Source: Chromobacterium phragmitis
GTDB taxonomy: Bacteria > Pseudomonadota > Gammaproteobacteria > Burkholderiales > Chromobacteriaceae
DNA: 64,000 nucleotides
Assembly (NCBI RefSeq): GCF_003325475.1
Contig: NZ_CP029495.1
Span: 3,534,001 to 3,598,000, forward strand
Reading direction: 5' to 3'
The notes under the pieces were generated by a model. That model saw nothing but the letters and a program-made list of their open reading frames with translations. It was not told where the DNA came from and ran no database searches. Shown here piece after piece: positions 1 to 8,068 of the stretch (positions are counted from its first letter, which is position 1; every line of letters starts with the position of its first letter). Both the position numbers and the translations under genes were made by a program.

Positions 1-1
1 C

Positions 2-3000
2 AAGACCTATTGGGGCGGCATCGGCGGCGGCGGCAACCAGAACAACAGCAGCAGCGCCGCCGTCAACACCGGCAGCGCGGTCAGCGCCGGCGGCAAGCTG
101 TTCATCAACGGCGACGCCGGCATCGCCATCAACGGCAGCCAGGCGAAGGGCGCGCAGGGCGCGTACGCCAAGACCCAGTCCGGCGGCGTCGTCATCGACA
201 GCGTGCTGGATCTGAGCCAGACCCGCACCGACCAGCGCACCGGCACCGCGTTCAACATCACCAGCAGCTCCAGCAAGGGCAGCACCAGCAAGCAGGACGC
301 GGTGGCCTCGTCGCTGAAGTCCGACGCCGACCTGCAACTGATCTCCGCCGGCGACGTGGCGGTGACCGGCAGCCTGGTCAAGGTCGCCCAGGCGCTGAAC
401 ATCCAGGCGGTGGGCGACATCAAGATAGCCAGCCAGGCGGTGGAGACTCGCAATCAGTCTCAGGACACCCAGCTGGCGCTGCGCGGCGTCGGCGCCGAAA
501 CCGGCGACCAGCAATACCGCGGCGGCGTGCGCATCGAGCACACCGCCAGCAGCCAGCGGCTGGACAAGACCGACCAGGCCGGCTCGCTGCTGTCCGGCGG
601 CAGCGTCAAGCTGGCGGCGGGCAACGATCTGGCAGTCAACGGTTCCAAGCTTGAGGCCAATGGCGGCGACGCCAGCTTGTCCGGCCAGAACGTCAGCCTG
701 ACCGCGGCGCAGAACAGTAGCCATAGCGATAAGGCCAGCACCGTCACCGGCGGCGGATTGTATCTGACCGGAGGCCTGGACAAGACCGGCGCCGGGCTGG
801 AGTTCGGCCAGAACAGCAGCCGCGCGGTGAGCGACGGCAGCGCGGCCCAGGTCAGCGAAGTGAAAGTGGGCGGCAAGCTGGACATCGTCGCCGGCAACGG
901 CATGGGCCAGTTGCAGAACCAGGGCGCGCAGATTCAGGCGGGCGGCGCGGTGAGCATCGCCGCCGGCGATATCCATAACCAGGCTGCCGTCAATCAGCAA
1001 TCCACGCAGCAGACCTCCAGCCATTGGGGCGCGGATGTCGGCGTCAACGTCGACTACAGCGGCATCACCCGCCCCATCGTCAAGGCCGGCGGCAGCGTGG
1101 CCAAGGGCGACGTGGCCGGCGCGGCGGGCCAGGCCAGCCAGCTGGGCGCCGCCAACTTGGGCGTCGATGTCAGCGCCACTGGCGGCAGCGCCCAGTCTCA
1201 AAGCCAGAGCAGCGTCGCGGTGGGCTCCAGCATCGCCGGCTCGTCGGTCAGCGTGACCGCGGGCGGCGCGCTGAAGGATCAGGCTACCCAGTACCAGGCC
1301 ACCCAAGGCCAGGTGAGCATCAGCGCTGATAGCCACCAGATGACTGCGGCGGTCAATACCCAGAGCCAGAGCAGCCAGGCTAGCGAAGGCGGCGCCAGCG
1401 TGCGCGTCTACACCACCACCGGTGAGGACGTGAACGTCAAGGGCAGCGGCCAAGGCAGCTACAGCAGCGGCCAGAGCGCGGCGAGCCAGGCGGTCACGGG
1501 CTCCATCCAGTCCGCCGGCGGCGTCCACATCCAGGTGAACAACGACGCCAGCTATCAGGGCGCGGCGATCAACGGCGGCAGCGGCCAGGTAGGCATCCAG
1601 GCCGGCGGCAAGCTGGCGTTGACCCAGGCGAACAACACCAGCAGCAGCCAGCAGCGCGAGGTGAAGGTCGACGCGGGCCTGGGCATCAGCACCAGCCCGA
1701 TCGACGGCGGCAACAAGATGGGCGGCAGCGGCAAGCTGGGCGTGGACAGTTCGCAAAGCCAGAGCGCTTCCAGCGCGGCGGCGACCGGCAGCGTGCAAGC
1801 GGCCGGCGGCATCGCGCTGAGTTCTGGCAACGGCCTGACCGTGCAAGGCGGCAGCCTGCAGAGCGGCGGCGACGTCAAGCTGCAGTCCGACGGCAAGGTG
1901 AGCCTGCAGGCCGCCACTGGCAGCGACAGCAAGACCGGCAGCGGCTGGGGCTTCAACGTCAACGCCGGCGGCAGCCAGAGCGATGGCAAGGACGCGGCGA
2001 GCAAGGGCTTCAACGTTGGCGGCGGCGCGCAGCTGTCCAGCCAGAGCGAGACCTCCTCCAGCCAGGCCGGGACCCAGGTGAAAGCCGGCGGCCAGCTGAC
2101 CGTCGCTTCCGGCGCCATGGGCAAGGACGCGATCTCGCTGCAGGGCAGCCAGCTGTCCGGTCAGGCGGTGAAGCTCGACGCCGAAAACGGCGGCATCAGC
2201 CTGCAGTCGGCGCAGAACGCCAGCCAGAAGAATGACTGGAGCGCCAACGCCAACCTGGGCGGCGGCAATACCGCCAAGACCGCCAAGGAAAACGGGGAGG
2301 CCAAGGCCGACGGCGTGAGCAACACCTATCAGGTGGGCGGGGGCTTCGGCGTCAAGGTGGATCAGCAGGACAAGCTGGCCAATGCCAACGCCACGGTCAG
2401 CGGCGGCCAGGTTGACATCCATGCGGACGGCCAGCTGTCGTTGTCCGGCGCCAACATCCATGGCGACAAGGTGGGCGGCAGCGTGGGCGGCAATGTCGTG
2501 GCGGAGAGCCGCCAGGACCGGGACAACAGCACTTCGGTGAATGTCGGTCTGAAGGTGGATCGCTCCAACGGCAAGAACCCCAGCCTGGTCGATCAAGCGG
2601 CGGCCGCGGCCGGACCGTTGTCCGGCCAAGTGAAGGACAAGGTGGCCGGCGCGGTGAACAAAGCTGCCGATAAGGTTGAGGATGCGTACAACAGCGCGGC
2701 TTTCGCCAACGGCAAGGACAGCACCAATCCGGTGAGCTTCACCAAAGACGCGGAGGGCGGCAGCGTCAAGCTGCCGGAGCAGCCGATCAGCGGCGAGGCC
2801 AAGTCCGGCATGGTGGACGGCGCGCTGCGCAAGGGCGGCCAAACCCTGAAGGACAAATTGCTCAACCCGCAGGACAAGGGTACCCAGGTGTCCGGCGTGA
2901 TCGATGTCAGCGTCAAGCGCGACGACGGCGTGGGCTCGGTCAGCGGCATTCGCGGCGACGGCGGCGTGGACTTGGCGGTGGGCGGCAAGGTTCAGTTGAA

Positions 3001-3235
3001 CGGCGGCCAGGTTTCGTCCGGCGGGCAGGTGAGCCTGGGCGACGCCAAGGTGGAAACGAGCAATATCCAAACCAGCGGTTACACCGGCGCCGGCGGCGTC
3101 AAGCTGGACGGCACGCCGGCGGCCATCGTGCAGCAGGCGGTCAAGGATGTGACCTCCGGCAAGGCGCCGCTGATCCATGTCGAGCACGGCAGCCAGAGCC
3201 AGACCGTGGCGGGCGAGGTCAGGTCCGGCAGCTGA
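2..3235 (+). CDS. Filamentous haemagglutinin / CdiA-like exoprotein, C-terminal part (5' truncated by window edge)
   Basis: The frame is open to the left edge, so only the last ~1077 residues are visible. The protein is rich in Gly, Ser, Ala, Gln and Asn. It is built of short beta-helix-like repeats of the type 'GGxVxLxAGxDL' and 'AGGxVSI', typical of the haemagglutinin repeats of two-partner (type Vb) secreted exoproteins, which are exported by a TpsB/FhaC porin and form long extracellular filaments used in adhesion or contact-dependent inhibition. The last ~200 residues become less repetitive and more charged, with a helical Ala/Lys/Asp stretch, then return to Gly-rich repeats up to the stop. 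I see no VENN or ELYN pretoxin motif, no compact C-terminal toxin domain and no immunity-type gene behind it. An adhesin/FHA role is therefore likelier than an active CDI toxin. The N-terminal TPS domain and signal peptide lie outside the window. Confidence 0.85.
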   Translation, partial: KTYWGGIGGGGNQNNSSSAAVNTGSAVSAGGKLFINGDAGIAINGSQAKGAQGAYAKTQSGGVVIDSVLDLSQTRTDQRTGTAFNITSSSSKGSTSKQDAVASSLKSDADLQLISAGDVAVTGSLVKVAQALNIQAVGDIKIASQAVETRNQSQDTQLALRGVGAETGDQQYRGGVRIEHTASSQRLDKTDQAGSLLSGGSVKLAAGNDLAVNGSKLEANGGDASLSGQNVSLTAAQNSSHSDKASTVTGGGLYLTGGLDKTGAGLEFGQNSSRAVSDGSAAQVSEVKVGGKLDIVAGNGMGQLQNQGAQIQAGGAVSIAAGDIHNQAAVNQQSTQQTSSHWGADVGVNVDYSGITRPIVKAGGSVAKGDVAGAAGQASQLGAANLGVDVSATGGSAQSQSQSSVAVGSSIAGSSVSVTAGGALKDQATQYQATQGQVSISADSHQMTAAVNTQSQSSQASEGGASVRVYTTTGEDVNVKGSGQGSYSSGQSAASQAVTGSIQSAGGVHIQVNNDASYQGAAINGGSGQVGIQAGGKLALTQANNTSSSQQREVKVDAGLGISTSPIDGGNKMGGSGKLGVDSSQSQSASSAAATGSVQAAGGIALSSGNGLTVQGGSLQSGGDVKLQSDGKVSLQAATGSDSKTGSGWGFNVNAGGSQSDGKDAASKGFNVGGGAQLSSQSETSSSQAGTQVKAGGQLTVASGAMGKDAISLQGSQLSGQAVKLDAENGGISLQSAQNASQKNDWSANANLGGGNTAKTAKENGEAKADGVSNTYQVGGGFGVKVDQQDKLANANATVSGGQVDIHADGQLSLSGANIHGDKVGGSVGGNVVAESRQDRDNSTSVNVGLKVDRSNGKNPSLVDQAAAAAGPLSGQVKDKVAGAVNKAADKVEDAYNSAAFANGKDSTNPVSFTKDAEGGSVKLPEQPISGEAKSGMVDGALRKGGQTLKDKLLNPQDKGTQVSGVIDVSVKRDDGVGSVSGIRGDGGVDLAVGGKVQLNGGQVSSGGQVSLGDAKVETSNIQTSGYTGAGGVKLDGTPAAIVQQAVKDVTSGKAPLIHVEHGSQSQTVAGEVRSGS

Positions 3236-3297
3236 GCGGCCGGCGGGCCGGAACGGAGGTCTTGAGTCCGTTCTGGCTTGAACTACTCTTGAAAGAC

Positions 3298-3330
3298 AAC
3301 GGCGACGCCGCCCGGCGCCGCCGTTGTTTT
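3298..3330 (+). terminator. Intrinsic terminator after the haemagglutinin gene
   Basis: Arms AACGGCG (3298-3304) and CGCCGTT (3319-3325) pair with an inner CGCC/GGCG extension, followed by GTTTT. A weaker inverted repeat lies just upstream (3248-3257 with 3267-3276). The T-run overlaps an in-frame TTG at 3329, which argues against that codon as the start of the next gene. Confidence 0.7.
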
Positions 3331-3349
3331 GTCATCGGGGGTAGGGCAG

Positions 3350-3724
3350 GTGCAGTCCGGCAAGATTCTTTTGGTGGAAGACCATTCTCTCAATCTGGTT
3401 CTGTTGGAGCAGATGCTGGAATGGCTGGGGCTGGAGGCTGACGTGGCGGAGGACGGCGAGCGGGCGGTGGAAATGGCCTGCGGCGGCGTTTACCGCCTAG
3501 TGTTGATGGACATCCAGCTGCCGGGCATGGACGGGGTGGAGGCGGCGCGGCAGATACGGGGCCGCGCCAGCATCATTCAGCCCGTGATCGTGGCGATGAC
3601 GGCCAGCGCCTATCTGGAAGAGCGCCGCCGCTGTCTGGAGGCCGGCATGGAGGATGTGCTGATCAAGCCTTTCAAGCTGGTGGATATCAAGCGGGTGATC
3701 GACGCTTATCTCGAACCAGACTGA
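3350..3724 (+). CDS. Stand-alone response regulator receiver (CheY-like) protein
   Basis: A single receiver domain of about 124 residues with no output domain. The acidic pair follows the ILLVED strand, the phospho-acceptor Asp sits in 'LMDIQLPGMDG', the conserved Thr follows 'VIVAMT', and the Lys is in 'LIKPFK'. Such proteins accept phosphate from a histidine kinase or Hpt domain and signal by protein contact. The closest relatives by style are the receiver modules of hybrid kinases. I chose the GTG start at 3350; the in-frame TTG at 3329 lies inside the preceding terminator's T-run and has no ribosome site. No kinase gene is adjacent, so its partner must be elsewhere, perhaps the hybrid kinase at 33.7 kb. 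Confidence 0.85.
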   Translation: MQSGKILLVEDHSLNLVLLEQMLEWLGLEADVAEDGERAVEMACGGVYRLVLMDIQLPGMDGVEAARQIRGRASIIQPVIVAMTASAYLEERRRCLEAGMEDVLIKPFKLVDIKRVIDAYLEPD

Positions 3725-3746
3725 GGCTGGCGGTTTGCCGCCGGCC
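3725..3746. terminator. Hairpin between convergent genes
   Basis: GGCTGGCGG (3725-3733) pairs with CCGCCGGCC (3738-3746) around a TTTG loop, with one G-U pair. There is no T-run on either strand, so this is at best a weak bidirectional terminator for the receiver gene and pirin. Confidence 0.35.
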
Positions 3747-3766
3747 CCATCGCAGGCAAGATTGGC

Positions 3767-4606
3767 TCAGAAGCGGCCTTCGCTGTAGTCGGACATGGCG
3801 GTTTCGATTTCCTCCCTGTTGTTCATCACGAATGGCCCCCATTGCGCGATAGGCTCGTTCAACGGCTTGGCCGCCAGCAGCAGCAGCCGGCTTTCTTCGC
3901 CGCCATTCTCCAGAAACACGCCGTCGCCGGCATCGCCCAGCACCGCCATCTGCCGCGCCTTGATCGGCGCGCCGGCCAGGCTCAGGCTGCCCTGGTAGGG
4001 GTAGGCGAAGGCGTGGTGGCCGGCAGGCAGCGGCAGCCACAGGCTGGCGCCGGGCGCGAGCGCGATGTCCAGGTACAGCGGCTCGGTGGCGGGCCGCTCC
4101 ACTGGTCCGCGCCGTTCGCCCAGCCGGCCGGCCAGCAGTTTGAGAACGTTGCCGCTTTCATCCCGCCATTGCGGTATCGCGTCGGCCTGGATGTCGCGGT
4201 AGCCGGGCGCGGTCATCTTGTCCTTGGCCGGCAGGTTGATCCACAGCTGGAAACCGTGCATCAAGCCATCCTGTTGCTCGGGGATTTCCGAGTGGACGAT
4301 GCCGCGGCCGGCGGTCATCCATTGCATGCCGCCCGGACCGAGCAGGCCCTCGTTGCCGGCGTTGTCGCGGTGGCGCATGCGGCCGTCCAGCATATAGGTC
4401 ACGGTTTCGAAGCCGCGATGGGGGTGGCTGGGGAAACCGGCGATGTAGTCGTCCGGATTGTCGGAGCGGAATTCATCCAGCATCAGGAACGGGTCCAGCC
4501 GGCGCTGCTGCGGCTGGTTCAATACCCGCAACAGGCGCACGCCGGCGCCGTCCGACACTTCGCGGCCGTTGACGATTTGCTCCACTGCTCGGCTGACCTT
4601 GCTCAT
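3767..4606 (-). CDS. Pirin family protein
   Basis: A 279-residue bicupin protein, the usual pirin length. The N-terminal cupin carries the 'GFPSHPHRGFETVTYML' motif with the metal-binding His residues, followed by 'HRDNAGNEG' and 'WMTAGRGIVHSE', all hallmarks of bacterial pirins, some of which have quercetin 2,3-dioxygenase activity in vitro. The C-terminal cupin ('HHAFAYPYQG...VLGDAGDGV') is conserved. I placed the start at 4606, preceded by a GGGAGGAG ribosome site; the open frame continues far upstream but only as antisense of the LysR gene. It is transcribed divergently from that LysR regulator, the common arrangement in which the regulator controls its neighbour. The cellular role of pirins is poorly settled (redox or stress response). 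Confidence 0.93.
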   Translation of the reverse strand: MSKVSRAVEQIVNGREVSDGAGVRLLRVLNQPQQRRLDPFLMLDEFRSDNPDDYIAGFPSHPHRGFETVTYMLDGRMRHRDNAGNEGLLGPGGMQWMTAGRGIVHSEIPEQQDGLMHGFQLWINLPAKDKMTAPGYRDIQADAIPQWRDESGNVLKLLAGRLGERRGPVERPATEPLYLDIALAPGASLWLPLPAGHHAFAYPYQGSLSLAGAPIKARQMAVLGDAGDGVFLENGGEESRLLLLAAKPLNEPIAQWGPFVMNNREEIETAMSDYSEGRF

Positions 4607-4655
4607 CTCGTTCTCCTCCCTAGGATGCATGCCGTCATTCTTGCAGTGAAAAATC

Positions 4656-4691
4656 AGATAAAAAAGCGCAAAATTCAGCTGATATTTATCT
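4656..4691. promoter_or_regulatory. Inverted repeat in the pirin/LysR divergent promoter
   Basis: Arms AGATAAA (4656-4662) and TTTATCT (4685-4691) lie in the AT-rich 90-bp spacer between the divergent starts. Position and symmetry suit a LysR-type operator, but the arms are AT-rich and the spacer is long, so this is tentative. Confidence 0.35.
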
Positions 4692-4696
4692 AAAAA

Positions 4697-5611
4697 ATGG
4701 ATGAATTGATGGTGAAAACAACATTGGAGCAATGGCAGGTTTTGCAGGCCATCGTGGAGGCTGGCGGTTTCGCCCAGGCGGCGGAAAAGCTGCACCGCAG
4801 CCAGTCGGCGGTCAGTTACGCGGTGGCCAGGCTGCAGGAGCAGCTGGGCGTGGCCCTGCTGCGGCAGGAGGGGAGGAGGATGCGGCTGACGGCGGAGGGC
4901 GAGGTGCTGCTGCGCGAGGCGGAGGAGCTGCTGCGCCACGCCGATAGGCTGGAGCGGCGCGCGGGCAGCCTTGCGCGGGGCTGGGAGCCGGAGTTGACGG
5001 TGGCGCTGGACAGCCTGTTGCCGGCCGAGGTGGTGCTGGCGGCCTGCGGCGATTTCGCGGATCACTGCCATGGGACGCGGCTGCAGCTGCACGAGGTGGT
5101 GATGTCGGGCGCCGACGACGCGCTGTACCAAGGCAAAGCCGCGCTGGCGGTGGCCAGCCGCGTGCCGCAGGGTTTTCTGGGCGATTGGCTGCTCGACGCG
5201 GAGTTCATCGCCTGCGCCGCGCCTGGGCACCGCCTGCACGCGTCGAATGGAGAACTGGACGGCGAGCGGCTGAAGGGGGAGGTGCAAGTGGTGTTGCGCG
5301 ATTCCGGCATCCGTCAGCCGCGGGACGAGGGCTGGCTGGGCGCGCATCAACGCTGGACGGTGTCGCAGCCGGAAACGGGCATCGCGATGGTGGAGGCGGG
5401 ACTGGCCTTCGGCTGGCTGGCGCGCCACCGCATCCGGCGGCAGCTGGCCGATGGCAGTTTGAAGCCGCTGCCGCTGAAGAGCGGCGCGGTGCGCAGGGCC
5501 TCGCTGTACCTGGTGCAGGCGGAGCCTTCATCCGCCGGCCCGGCCTGCCTGTATCTGGCCGACGCGTTGAGAGGAGCCGCCGCCGAGTGGCGGAGCGGCT
5601 GCGCTCAGTGA
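4697..5611 (+). CDS. LysR family transcriptional regulator
   Basis: 304 residues, standard LTTR length. The N-terminal winged helix-turn-helix is clear: 'LQAIVEAGGFAQAAEKL' then 'RSQSAVSYAVARLQEQLG', followed by the linker helix around residues 60-90. The C-terminal ~210 residues form the effector-binding (type 2 periplasmic-binding) fold. The gene is divergent from pirin, which it may regulate through the 90-bp intergenic region. The start at 4697 gives MDELMVKTT; an internal ATG at 4709 is also possible. The 3' end overlaps the convergent GntR gene by 7 bp. The effector cannot be read from sequence. Confidence 0.92.
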   Translation: MDELMVKTTLEQWQVLQAIVEAGGFAQAAEKLHRSQSAVSYAVARLQEQLGVALLRQEGRRMRLTAEGEVLLREAEELLRHADRLERRAGSLARGWEPELTVALDSLLPAEVVLAACGDFADHCHGTRLQLHEVVMSGADDALYQGKAALAVASRVPQGFLGDWLLDAEFIACAAPGHRLHASNGELDGERLKGEVQVVLRDSGIRQPRDEGWLGAHQRWTVSQPETGIAMVEAGLAFGWLARHRIRRQLADGSLKPLPLKSGAVRRASLYLVQAEPSSAGPACLYLADALRGAAAEWRSGCAQ

Positions 5612-6279
5612 TTGGCCTGCTGGCCCTTCAGGTAGCTTTCCAGCGCGTGGCCGGCTGACAGGATGTGGAAGCGCAGGAATTCCGCCGCCTCGTCCGCCTT
5701 GCCCTGGCGGCACAGCTCCAGCAGACGGGTGTGCTCCTCGTGGGCGCGCTCCATGGTGCGGGTGAACAGAATCTGCATCCGGGTGTAGCGGTCGGTCTTG
5801 TTGTGCAGCTGCTCGATCAGCGCCAGCGTGTTCGGGCGCTTGGCGGCGCGGTACAGCGCCAGGTGAAAGCGGGAGTTGATTTCGCCCCAGTGGCGCACGT
5901 CGTTGTTGTTGAGAGCCACCTCGAATTCCCGCAGCGTCTGCTGCGCGGCCTCGTGGTCGGCCGCGCTCTGACAGGGAATGGCCGCCTTCAGCAGCGAGCA
6001 CTCTAGCATCGCCCGCACTTCCAGCAATTCCAGTATGTCTTCCAGCGACAGCTTGGACACCAGGGCGCCCTTGTGGTCGATGATCTGGATCAGGCCCTCG
6101 GCCTCCAGCTGCCGCAGCGCCTCGCGCACCGGCACCCGGCTGACGCCGTATTCGTTGGACAGCGCTTCTTGGCGCAATTGTTGGCCATCGGCGAACTCGC
6201 CGGACAGGATGCGTCGGCGCAGGGATTCGGTGACGGCGCTGGTAAGCGTTTGGCGCTTGATCGGCTGCAGGGTGGTCAT
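5605..6279 (-). CDS. GntR family regulator, FadR/FCD subfamily
   Basis: 224 residues. The N-terminal winged helix is typical of GntR proteins: 'LRRRILSGEFADGQQLRQEALSNEYGVSRVPVREALRQLEAEGLI'-type spacing at about residues 20-65. The FCD ligand domain follows at about 85-215, with the Arg/His positions expected for a metal- and carboxylate-binding pocket ('SRFHLALY', 'HTRLLELC'). The subfamily senses small organic acids or sugars acids; the ligand is unknown here. It converges on the LysR gene with a 7-bp overlap. No metabolic target gene lies beside it, so it may act elsewhere. A 16-bp palindrome upstream is a candidate self-operator. Confidence 0.92.
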   Translation of the reverse strand: MTTLQPIKRQTLTSAVTESLRRRILSGEFADGQQLRQEALSNEYGVSRVPVREALRQLEAEGLIQIIDHKGALVSKLSLEDILELLEVRAMLECSLLKAAIPCQSAADHEAAQQTLREFEVALNNNDVRHWGEINSRFHLALYRAAKRPNTLALIEQLHNKTDRYTRMQILFTRTMERAHEEHTRLLELCRQGKADEAAEFLRFHILSAGHALESYLKGQQANH

Positions 6280-6309
6280 GGTGGCTGTGCTTATCTGTCA
6301 GTCAATCGG

Positions 6310-6325
6310 ATACATGCAAATGTAT
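6310..6325. promoter_or_regulatory. Palindrome upstream of the GntR gene (candidate operator)
   Basis: ATACAT (6310-6315), GCAA, ATGTAT (6320-6325) is a perfect 6-bp inverted repeat about 30 bp upstream of the GntR start, in an AT-rich stretch. GntR/FCD proteins usually bind short palindromes near their own promoters, so autoregulation is the natural inference. Confidence 0.45.
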
Positions 6326-6404
6326 TCGATTATACGGAGCTTCACTGTACTGGCAAGCGGCAAAACTGAACATTTTCGTCGCCAATCTGTAAGAGCCTGC
6401 GCCG

Positions 6405-6438
6405 AAAAAAATAAAGCCCGACGCTGAGGTCGGGCTTT
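6405..6438 (-). terminator. Intrinsic terminator of the tRNA operon
   Basis: On the minus strand a 10-bp perfect stem (GTCGGGCTTT at 6429-6438 with AAAGCCCGAC at 6413-6422) is followed by TATTTTTTT. It lies ten bases beyond the last tRNA-His. Confidence 0.9.
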
Positions 6439-6447
6439 GCTGTTTCT

Positions 6448-6523
6448 TGGGGTGGATGATGGGACTCGAACCCACGACAACCGGAATCACAATCCGGGAC
6501 TCTACCAACTGAGCTACATCCAC
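6448..6523 (-). tRNA. tRNA-His (GTG), copy nearest the terminator
   Basis: A complete 76-nt cloverleaf on the minus strand with anticodon GTG in the loop ATTGTGAT, T-loop GTTCGAGTC and an encoded CCA (TGG at 6448-6450). The base at 6524 supplies the extra G-1 opposite C73 that marks histidine tRNAs. The acceptor stem is GTGGATG/CATCCAC. The gene body is identical to the next copy. Confidence 0.97.
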
Positions 6524-6551
6524 CGCAGACGACGCGATGGTCTTGAAACCT

Positions 6552-6627
6552 TGGGGTGGATGATGGGACTCGAACCCACGACAACCGGAATCACAATCCG
6601 GGACTCTACCAACTGAGCTACATCCAC
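6552..6627 (-). tRNA. tRNA-His (GTG), middle copy
   Basis: Same 76-nt sequence as the copy at 6448, with encoded CCA and a G-1 position at 6628. It is separated from its neighbours by 28 and 45 bp of unrelated spacer. Confidence 0.97.
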
Positions 6628-6672
6628 CGCCGAAACAGTGTGACCGCGGCGAAGCCGCAATCATGCAAATTG

Positions 6673-6748
6673 TGGGGTGGATAATGGGACTCGAACCCAC
6701 GACAACCGGAATCACAATCCGGGACTCTACCAACTGAGCTATATCCAC
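6673..6748 (-). tRNA. tRNA-His (GTG), first-transcribed copy with a compensatory acceptor change
   Basis: Same anticodon and body as the other two, but the last acceptor pair is changed on both sides: GTGGATA/TATCCAC instead of GTGGATG/CATCCAC, so pair 7-66 is A-U rather than G-C. The stem is kept, so this copy is very likely functional. The G-1 position is at 6749. Confidence 0.97.
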
Positions 6749-6776
6749 CACTGTTTTTCGCCGCCGCCTTCGCGAC

Positions 6777-6853
6777 TGGCGCGCCCGACAGGAATCGAAC
6801 CTGTAACCCCCGGCTTAGAAGGCCGGTGCTCTATCCGGTTGAGCTACGGGCGC
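6777..6853 (-). tRNA. tRNA-Arg (TCT)
   Basis: A 77-nt cloverleaf on the minus strand: acceptor GCGCCCG/CGGGCGC, anticodon loop CTTCTAA with TCT (reads AGA), T-arm TTCGATT, encoded CCA. It is the second gene of the Pro-Arg-His operon, the same order seen around argX-hisR-proM in enterobacteria. Confidence 0.97.
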
Positions 6854-6874
6854 TCTATCGGGCAATCTGTTTTC

Positions 6875-6951
6875 TGGTCGGGGCGGCGGGATTCGAACTC
6901 GCGACCCCCTGATCCCAAATCAGGTGCGCTACCAGGCTGCGCTACGCCCCG
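6875..6951 (-). tRNA. tRNA-Pro (TGG)
   Basis: A 77-nt cloverleaf on the minus strand: acceptor CGGGGCG/CGCCCCG, anticodon TGG inside CTGATTTGGGATCAG, T-arm GTTCGAAT, encoded CCA. It is the first gene of the tRNA operon, directly behind a strong promoter. Confidence 0.97.
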
Positions 6952-6964
6952 AACAGAGACCGCA

Positions 6965-6993
6965 ACTATACGGAGGAGGCATGGGGCTGTCAA
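6965..6993 (-). promoter_or_regulatory. Sigma-70 promoter of the tRNA operon
   Basis: On the minus strand a consensus TTGACA -35 (6988-6993), a 17-bp spacer and a TATAGT -10 (6965-6970) lie 13 bp before tRNA-Pro, with a GC-containing discriminator as expected for a stringently controlled stable-RNA promoter. Confidence 0.85.
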
Positions 6994-7176
6994 CGGCTTT
7001 GTGCAAATATTTTGGCTGTTTCCCAGGGTGGTTTTAAGCGTCCAGAATGGGGTGGATGTTTTTTCTTTATTTATCTTGATCTTAAGAAAAATAATCCGCC
7101 GCGCGCCCTTACTGCACTGCGCAATTAGTGCGAGAATAGCGGCCGTTATTTATCTGCATCAATATGGGAATCAGGC

Positions 7177-8028
7177 ATGTCGGCACAATTGATCGATGGC
7201 AAGGCGGTAGCGGAGAAACTGCTGGAGAAGGTGCGCGCGGGCGTGGAGGCGCGTTTGGCGCAAGGCAAGCGCGCGCCGGCGCTGGCCGTGATCCTGGTCG
7301 GCGACAATCCGGCTTCCGCGGTGTACGTGGGCAGCAAGAAAAAAGGCTGCGAAAAAGCGGGCATCCGTTCCGTGGCTTACGATCTGCCGGCGAGCACCAG
7401 CCAGCAGCAGCTGCTGGAAATCATCGACGGCCTGAATGCCGACGCCGGGGTGGACGGCATTCTGGTGCAATTGCCGCTGCCGGCGCAGATCGATCCGCAG
7501 GCGGTGATCGAGCGCATTGATCCGAAAAAGGACGTGGACGGCTTCCATCCGTATAATGTGGGCCGCCTGGCGATCAAGATGCCGCTGCTGCGCCCGTGCA
7601 CTCCGCGCGGCGTGATGACGTTGCTGGAAGAGTACGGCATCGATCCCAAGGGCAAGAAGGTGGTGATCGTCGGCGCGTCCAATATCGTCGGCCGCCCGCA
7701 GGCGCTGGAAATGCTGCTGGCGCGCGCCACGGTGACGGTTTGCCATAGCGCCACGCAAAACCTGGCGGACGAAGTGGCCGGCGCGGACATCGTGGTGGCT
7801 GCGGTGGGCATTCCCAACTTCGTCAAGGGCGAGTGGGTGAAGCCGGGCGCGGTGGTGATCGATGTCGGCATCAATCGCCTGGAAACCGGCAAGCTGTGCG
7901 GCGACGTGGAGTTCGACGCCGCGCGCGAGCGCGCCGGCTTCATCACTCCGGTGCCGGGCGGCGTGGGGCCGATGACGGTGGCGACGCTGTTGCAGAACAC
8001 GCTGGATTCCGCCAATCTGAACGCCTGA
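7177..8028 (+). CDS. folD: Bifunctional methylenetetrahydrofolate dehydrogenase / methenyltetrahydrofolate cyclohydrolase
   Basis: 283 residues, normal FolD length. It interconverts 5,10-methylene-, 5,10-methenyl- and 10-formyl-tetrahydrofolate in the cytoplasm. The catalytic Tyr50 and Lys54 are present in 'VYVGSKKK', 'GILVQLPLP' follows at about residue 95, then 'KDVDGFHP' with the folate-binding Asp, 'CTPRGVM', the Rossmann motif 'VVIVGASNIVGRP' and the C-terminal 'TPVPGGVGPMT' signature. The gene lies opposite the tRNA operon and upstream of purU, which acts on the formyl-folate product. A terminator follows at 8069, so the two genes are probably separate units. Confidence 0.98.
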   Translation: MSAQLIDGKAVAEKLLEKVRAGVEARLAQGKRAPALAVILVGDNPASAVYVGSKKKGCEKAGIRSVAYDLPASTSQQQLLEIIDGLNADAGVDGILVQLPLPAQIDPQAVIERIDPKKDVDGFHPYNVGRLAIKMPLLRPCTPRGVMTLLEEYGIDPKGKKVVIVGASNIVGRPQALEMLLARATVTVCHSATQNLADEVAGADIVVAAVGIPNFVKGEWVKPGAVVIDVGINRLETGKLCGDVEFDAARERAGFITPVPGGVGPMTVATLLQNTLDSANLNA

Positions 8029-8068
8029 GCCTGGATCGCCGCTCGCGCGGCGATCGCACGCCAAGCTC

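Noticed and set aside
3248..3276. First hairpin after the haemagglutinin gene as the main terminator
   Set aside because: It lacks a T-run; the hairpin at 3298 fits better.
3329..3349. TTG at 3329 as start of the receiver-domain gene
   Set aside because: It lies in the T-run of the preceding terminator and has no ribosome site; GTG at 3350 is preferred.
3329..3724. Receiver-domain gene as a CDI immunity gene
   Set aside because: It has all receiver-domain residues, and the exoprotein shows no toxin to neutralise.
6448..6749. Repeated ~76-bp units that might look like a CRISPR-like array
   Set aside because: Each repeat folds as tRNA-His with encoded CCA; spacing is irregular (28 and 45 bp).
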